Source: an uncultured Flavobacteriales bacterium (GTDB lineage: Bacteria; Bacteroidota; Bacteroidia; Flavobacteriales_D; Parvicellaceae). From it: a stretch of DNA of 25,482 bases. Shown here in pieces: positions 24,242-25,482 of the stretch; the stretch's first letter is position 1; each line of letters starts with the position of its first letter. The stretch lies in assembly GCA_938084875.1 (NCBI GenBank), contig CALKFX010000152.1, positions 1-25,482 of the forward strand, written 5' to 3'. The notes under the pieces were generated by a model. It made no database searches. It worked only from the letters and a program-made list of their open reading frames with translations, and was not told where the DNA came from. The position numbers and the translations under genes are program-made.

Positions 24242-25294
24242 TTAAAAGTCTGAGTCTAAACTAAAGGTGGTATTATTTTCGTTATTCAATACACCTGCTT
24301 TTTGATATTCACCTACTCTTTTTTCAAAAAAGTTAGTTTTTCCTTGCAAATTAATCATATCCATAAAATCAAAAGGATTTGAAGTATTGTATATTTTATC
24401 ATTACCCAACTCTGTAAGTAATCTATCGGCAACAAATTCAATATATTGGGACATCAAATCTGAATTCATTCCAATTAATCTTACAGGCAATGATTCTGTT
24501 ACGAATTCTTTTTCAATTTCCACAGCATCAGCAATTATTTTTTGGACCTGTTCCTTTGGTAATTTATTTACCAAATGGTTGTTGTAAAGCATACAAGCAA
24601 AATCACAGTGTAACCCTTCATCTCTTGAAATCAACTCATTTGAAAAAGTTAAACCTGGCATTAAGCCTCTTTTTTTCAGCCAGAAAATAGAACAAAACGA
24701 ACCTGAAAAGAAAATACCTTCTACAGCTGCAAAAGAAATTAAACGTTCCGCGTATGAACCATTATCAATCCATCTCATAGCCCAATCTGCTTTTTTCTTT
24801 ACAGGCTCAAAAGTTTCAATTGCATTGAATAAATAATTTTTCTCTTTTGTATCTTTTATGTAAGTATCGATTAGTAAAGAATATGTTTCAGAGTGAATAT
24901 TCTCCATCATTACTTGAAATCCATAAAAAAACTTGGCTTCTGTGTACTGTACTTCACTTAGAAAATTTTCTGCTAGGTTTTCATTAACAATTCCGTCTGA
25001 AGCAGCAAAAAACGCAAGTACATGTTTGATAAAAAAACGTTCGTCATCGTTAAGTTTAGATTCCCAATCCACTAAATCAGGTGATAAATCCAATTCTTCT
25101 GCAGTCCAAATACTAGCTTCTTGTTTTTTATACATTTCCCAAATATCATTGTGTTGTATTGGAAAAAGCACAAACCTGTTTGGATTTTCTTTTAGGATTG
25201 GTTCTTCAACCGTTATTTTAGTATCCAATTCCTTTTCAAGATCGATTTTAACTGAGCTTGTGTCTTGTGTAGTAGTATTTTTATCCATATTCAT
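24242..25294 (-). CDS. nrdB: Ribonucleoside-diphosphate reductase class I, beta subunit
   Basis: The small, radical-generating subunit, 350 residues. The di-iron and radical residues are all visible: Asp100 (FFAASDGIV), Glu131, His134 and the radical Tyr138 (MENIHSETYSLLID), Glu192 (AAVEGIFFSGSF), and Glu226 and His229 (SRDEGLHCDF). The presence of the tyrosine points to the classical tyrosyl-radical type rather than the Phe-containing Ic type. The C-terminus ends in acidic and hydrophobic residues (TTFSLDSDF), as expected for the tail that docks on NrdA. ATG 25294 is preferred; a second ATG two codons later would change little. It is first in the nrdBA operon, with a candidate promoter about 120-160 bases upstream. 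Confidence 0.97.
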   Translation of the reverse strand: MNMDKNTTTQDTSSVKIDLEKELDTKITVEEPILKENPNRFVLFPIQHNDIWEMYKKQEASIWTAEELDLSPDLVDWESKLNDDERFFIKHVLAFFAASDGIVNENLAENFLSEVQYTEAKFFYGFQVMMENIHSETYSLLIDTYIKDTKEKNYLFNAIETFEPVKKKADWAMRWIDNGSYAERLISFAAVEGIFFSGSFCSIFWLKKRGLMPGLTFSNELISRDEGLHCDFACMLYNNHLVNKLPKEQVQKIIADAVEIEKEFVTESLPVRLIGMNSDLMSQYIEFVADRLLTELGNDKIYNTSNPFDFMDMINLQGKTNFFEKRVGEYQKAGVLNNENNTTFSLDSDF

Positions 25295-25482
25295 TGTTAT
25301 ATTTTAATCAAAAACGTAAAAATTAAAGCCAAAAGTCTTCTAAAAAAACAATATGTTTTTGAAGAATGTCATTATGAAATACGTTTTGGGTGCCTAGCTA
25401 AAATCAAATTTTAGTGGAATACAAAAATTAGAAATAATCCTAGGTCTGACAAAAAAAAACACCTAACATTTTTAATAGTTTT
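25295..25482 (-). promoter_or_regulatory. nrdBA upstream region with candidate promoter and two inverted repeats
   Basis: No gene is seen between nrdB and the right edge. Read on the minus strand, TTTG (25453-25450), a 19-base spacer and TAATTTTTG (25430-25422) resemble the -33/-7 promoter pattern with one extra base in the -7 box. A perfect 7-3-7 inverted repeat, CTAAAAT-CAA-ATTTTAG (25398-25414), would lie right at the start of the transcript. A second, larger imperfect repeat (CTTC..AAAAACA-ATA-TGTTTTT-GAAG, 25337-25364) lies in the leader. Either could be a regulator site for the reductase genes, but no known box (such as the NrdR consensus) is matched convincingly. Confidence 0.4.

Noticed and set aside
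24933..25307. A 124-codon open frame antisense to nrdB
   Set aside because: It mirrors the conserved nrdB codons, has no domain or signal features, and overlaps a certain gene along its length.

Overview
The window is AT-rich, gene-dense chromosome from a member of the Bacteroidota, most likely a marine or aquatic Flavobacteriales-type organism. The evidence is a SusC/RagA-style TonB-dependent receptor with an N-terminal carboxypeptidase-regulatory domain, secreted proteins of the type IX secretion (T9SS) kind, signal peptides ending in SQ/AQ, the bacterial GGGP-synthase family typical of this phylum, starts that overlap upstream stops without clear Shine-Dalgarno sequences, and promoter-like TAnnTTTG elements. 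No tRNA, rRNA, CRISPR array, insertion sequence or phage gene was seen.

Layout. 1-5449 (minus): a large TonB-dependent receptor followed 19 bases later by a secreted protein that runs off the left edge. 5550-7025: a small accessory block in which a secreted basic protein (minus) and a lipoprotein/barrel pair (plus) diverge from start codons that share the same four bases (CATG). The lipoprotein looks like a Rieske fold that lost both histidine cluster ligands. 7020-14374 (minus): a six-gene operon, cysS - M14 carboxypeptidase - C1 peptidase - yidD - ACMSD-like amidohydrolase - M1 peptidase, with junctions from a 9-base gap down to a 4-base overlap. 14623-16833 (plus): phosphopantetheinyl transferase, GGGP synthase and a glucosaminidase with LysM repeats, joined by overlaps. 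16867-18298 (plus): prfB (release factor 2) with an intact programmed +1 frameshift, then an ArsC-family protein. 18295-18450 (minus): a 51-residue membrane protein. 18507-20931 (plus): fumC, a 60-residue membrane protein and an SPFH/prohibitin-like protein, ending at a strong terminator. 20972-25294 (minus): nrdB, nrdA and an alpha/beta hydrolase whose last codons are the reverse strand of that terminator.

How the genes work together. Most of the window is housekeeping: translation (cysS, prfB), deoxynucleotide supply (nrdBA), the TCA cycle (fumC), envelope biogenesis (yidD, the glucosaminidase, GGGP synthase) and carrier-protein activation. Around this sit secreted and outer-membrane proteins fitted to a proteolytic, polymer-importing lifestyle: three exported peptidases of different families, the TonB receptor pair and the lipoprotein/barrel pair.

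The points most worth a second look are the histidine-less Rieske-like lipoprotein and its divergent overlapping neighbour, the NrdA with no cysteines in its C-terminal tail, the prfB recoding site, the terminator that doubles as the hydrolase C-terminus, the cysS-peptidase operon, and the two small membrane proteins flanking fumC. I did not find a wholly new multi-gene system that I could defend from sequence alone.
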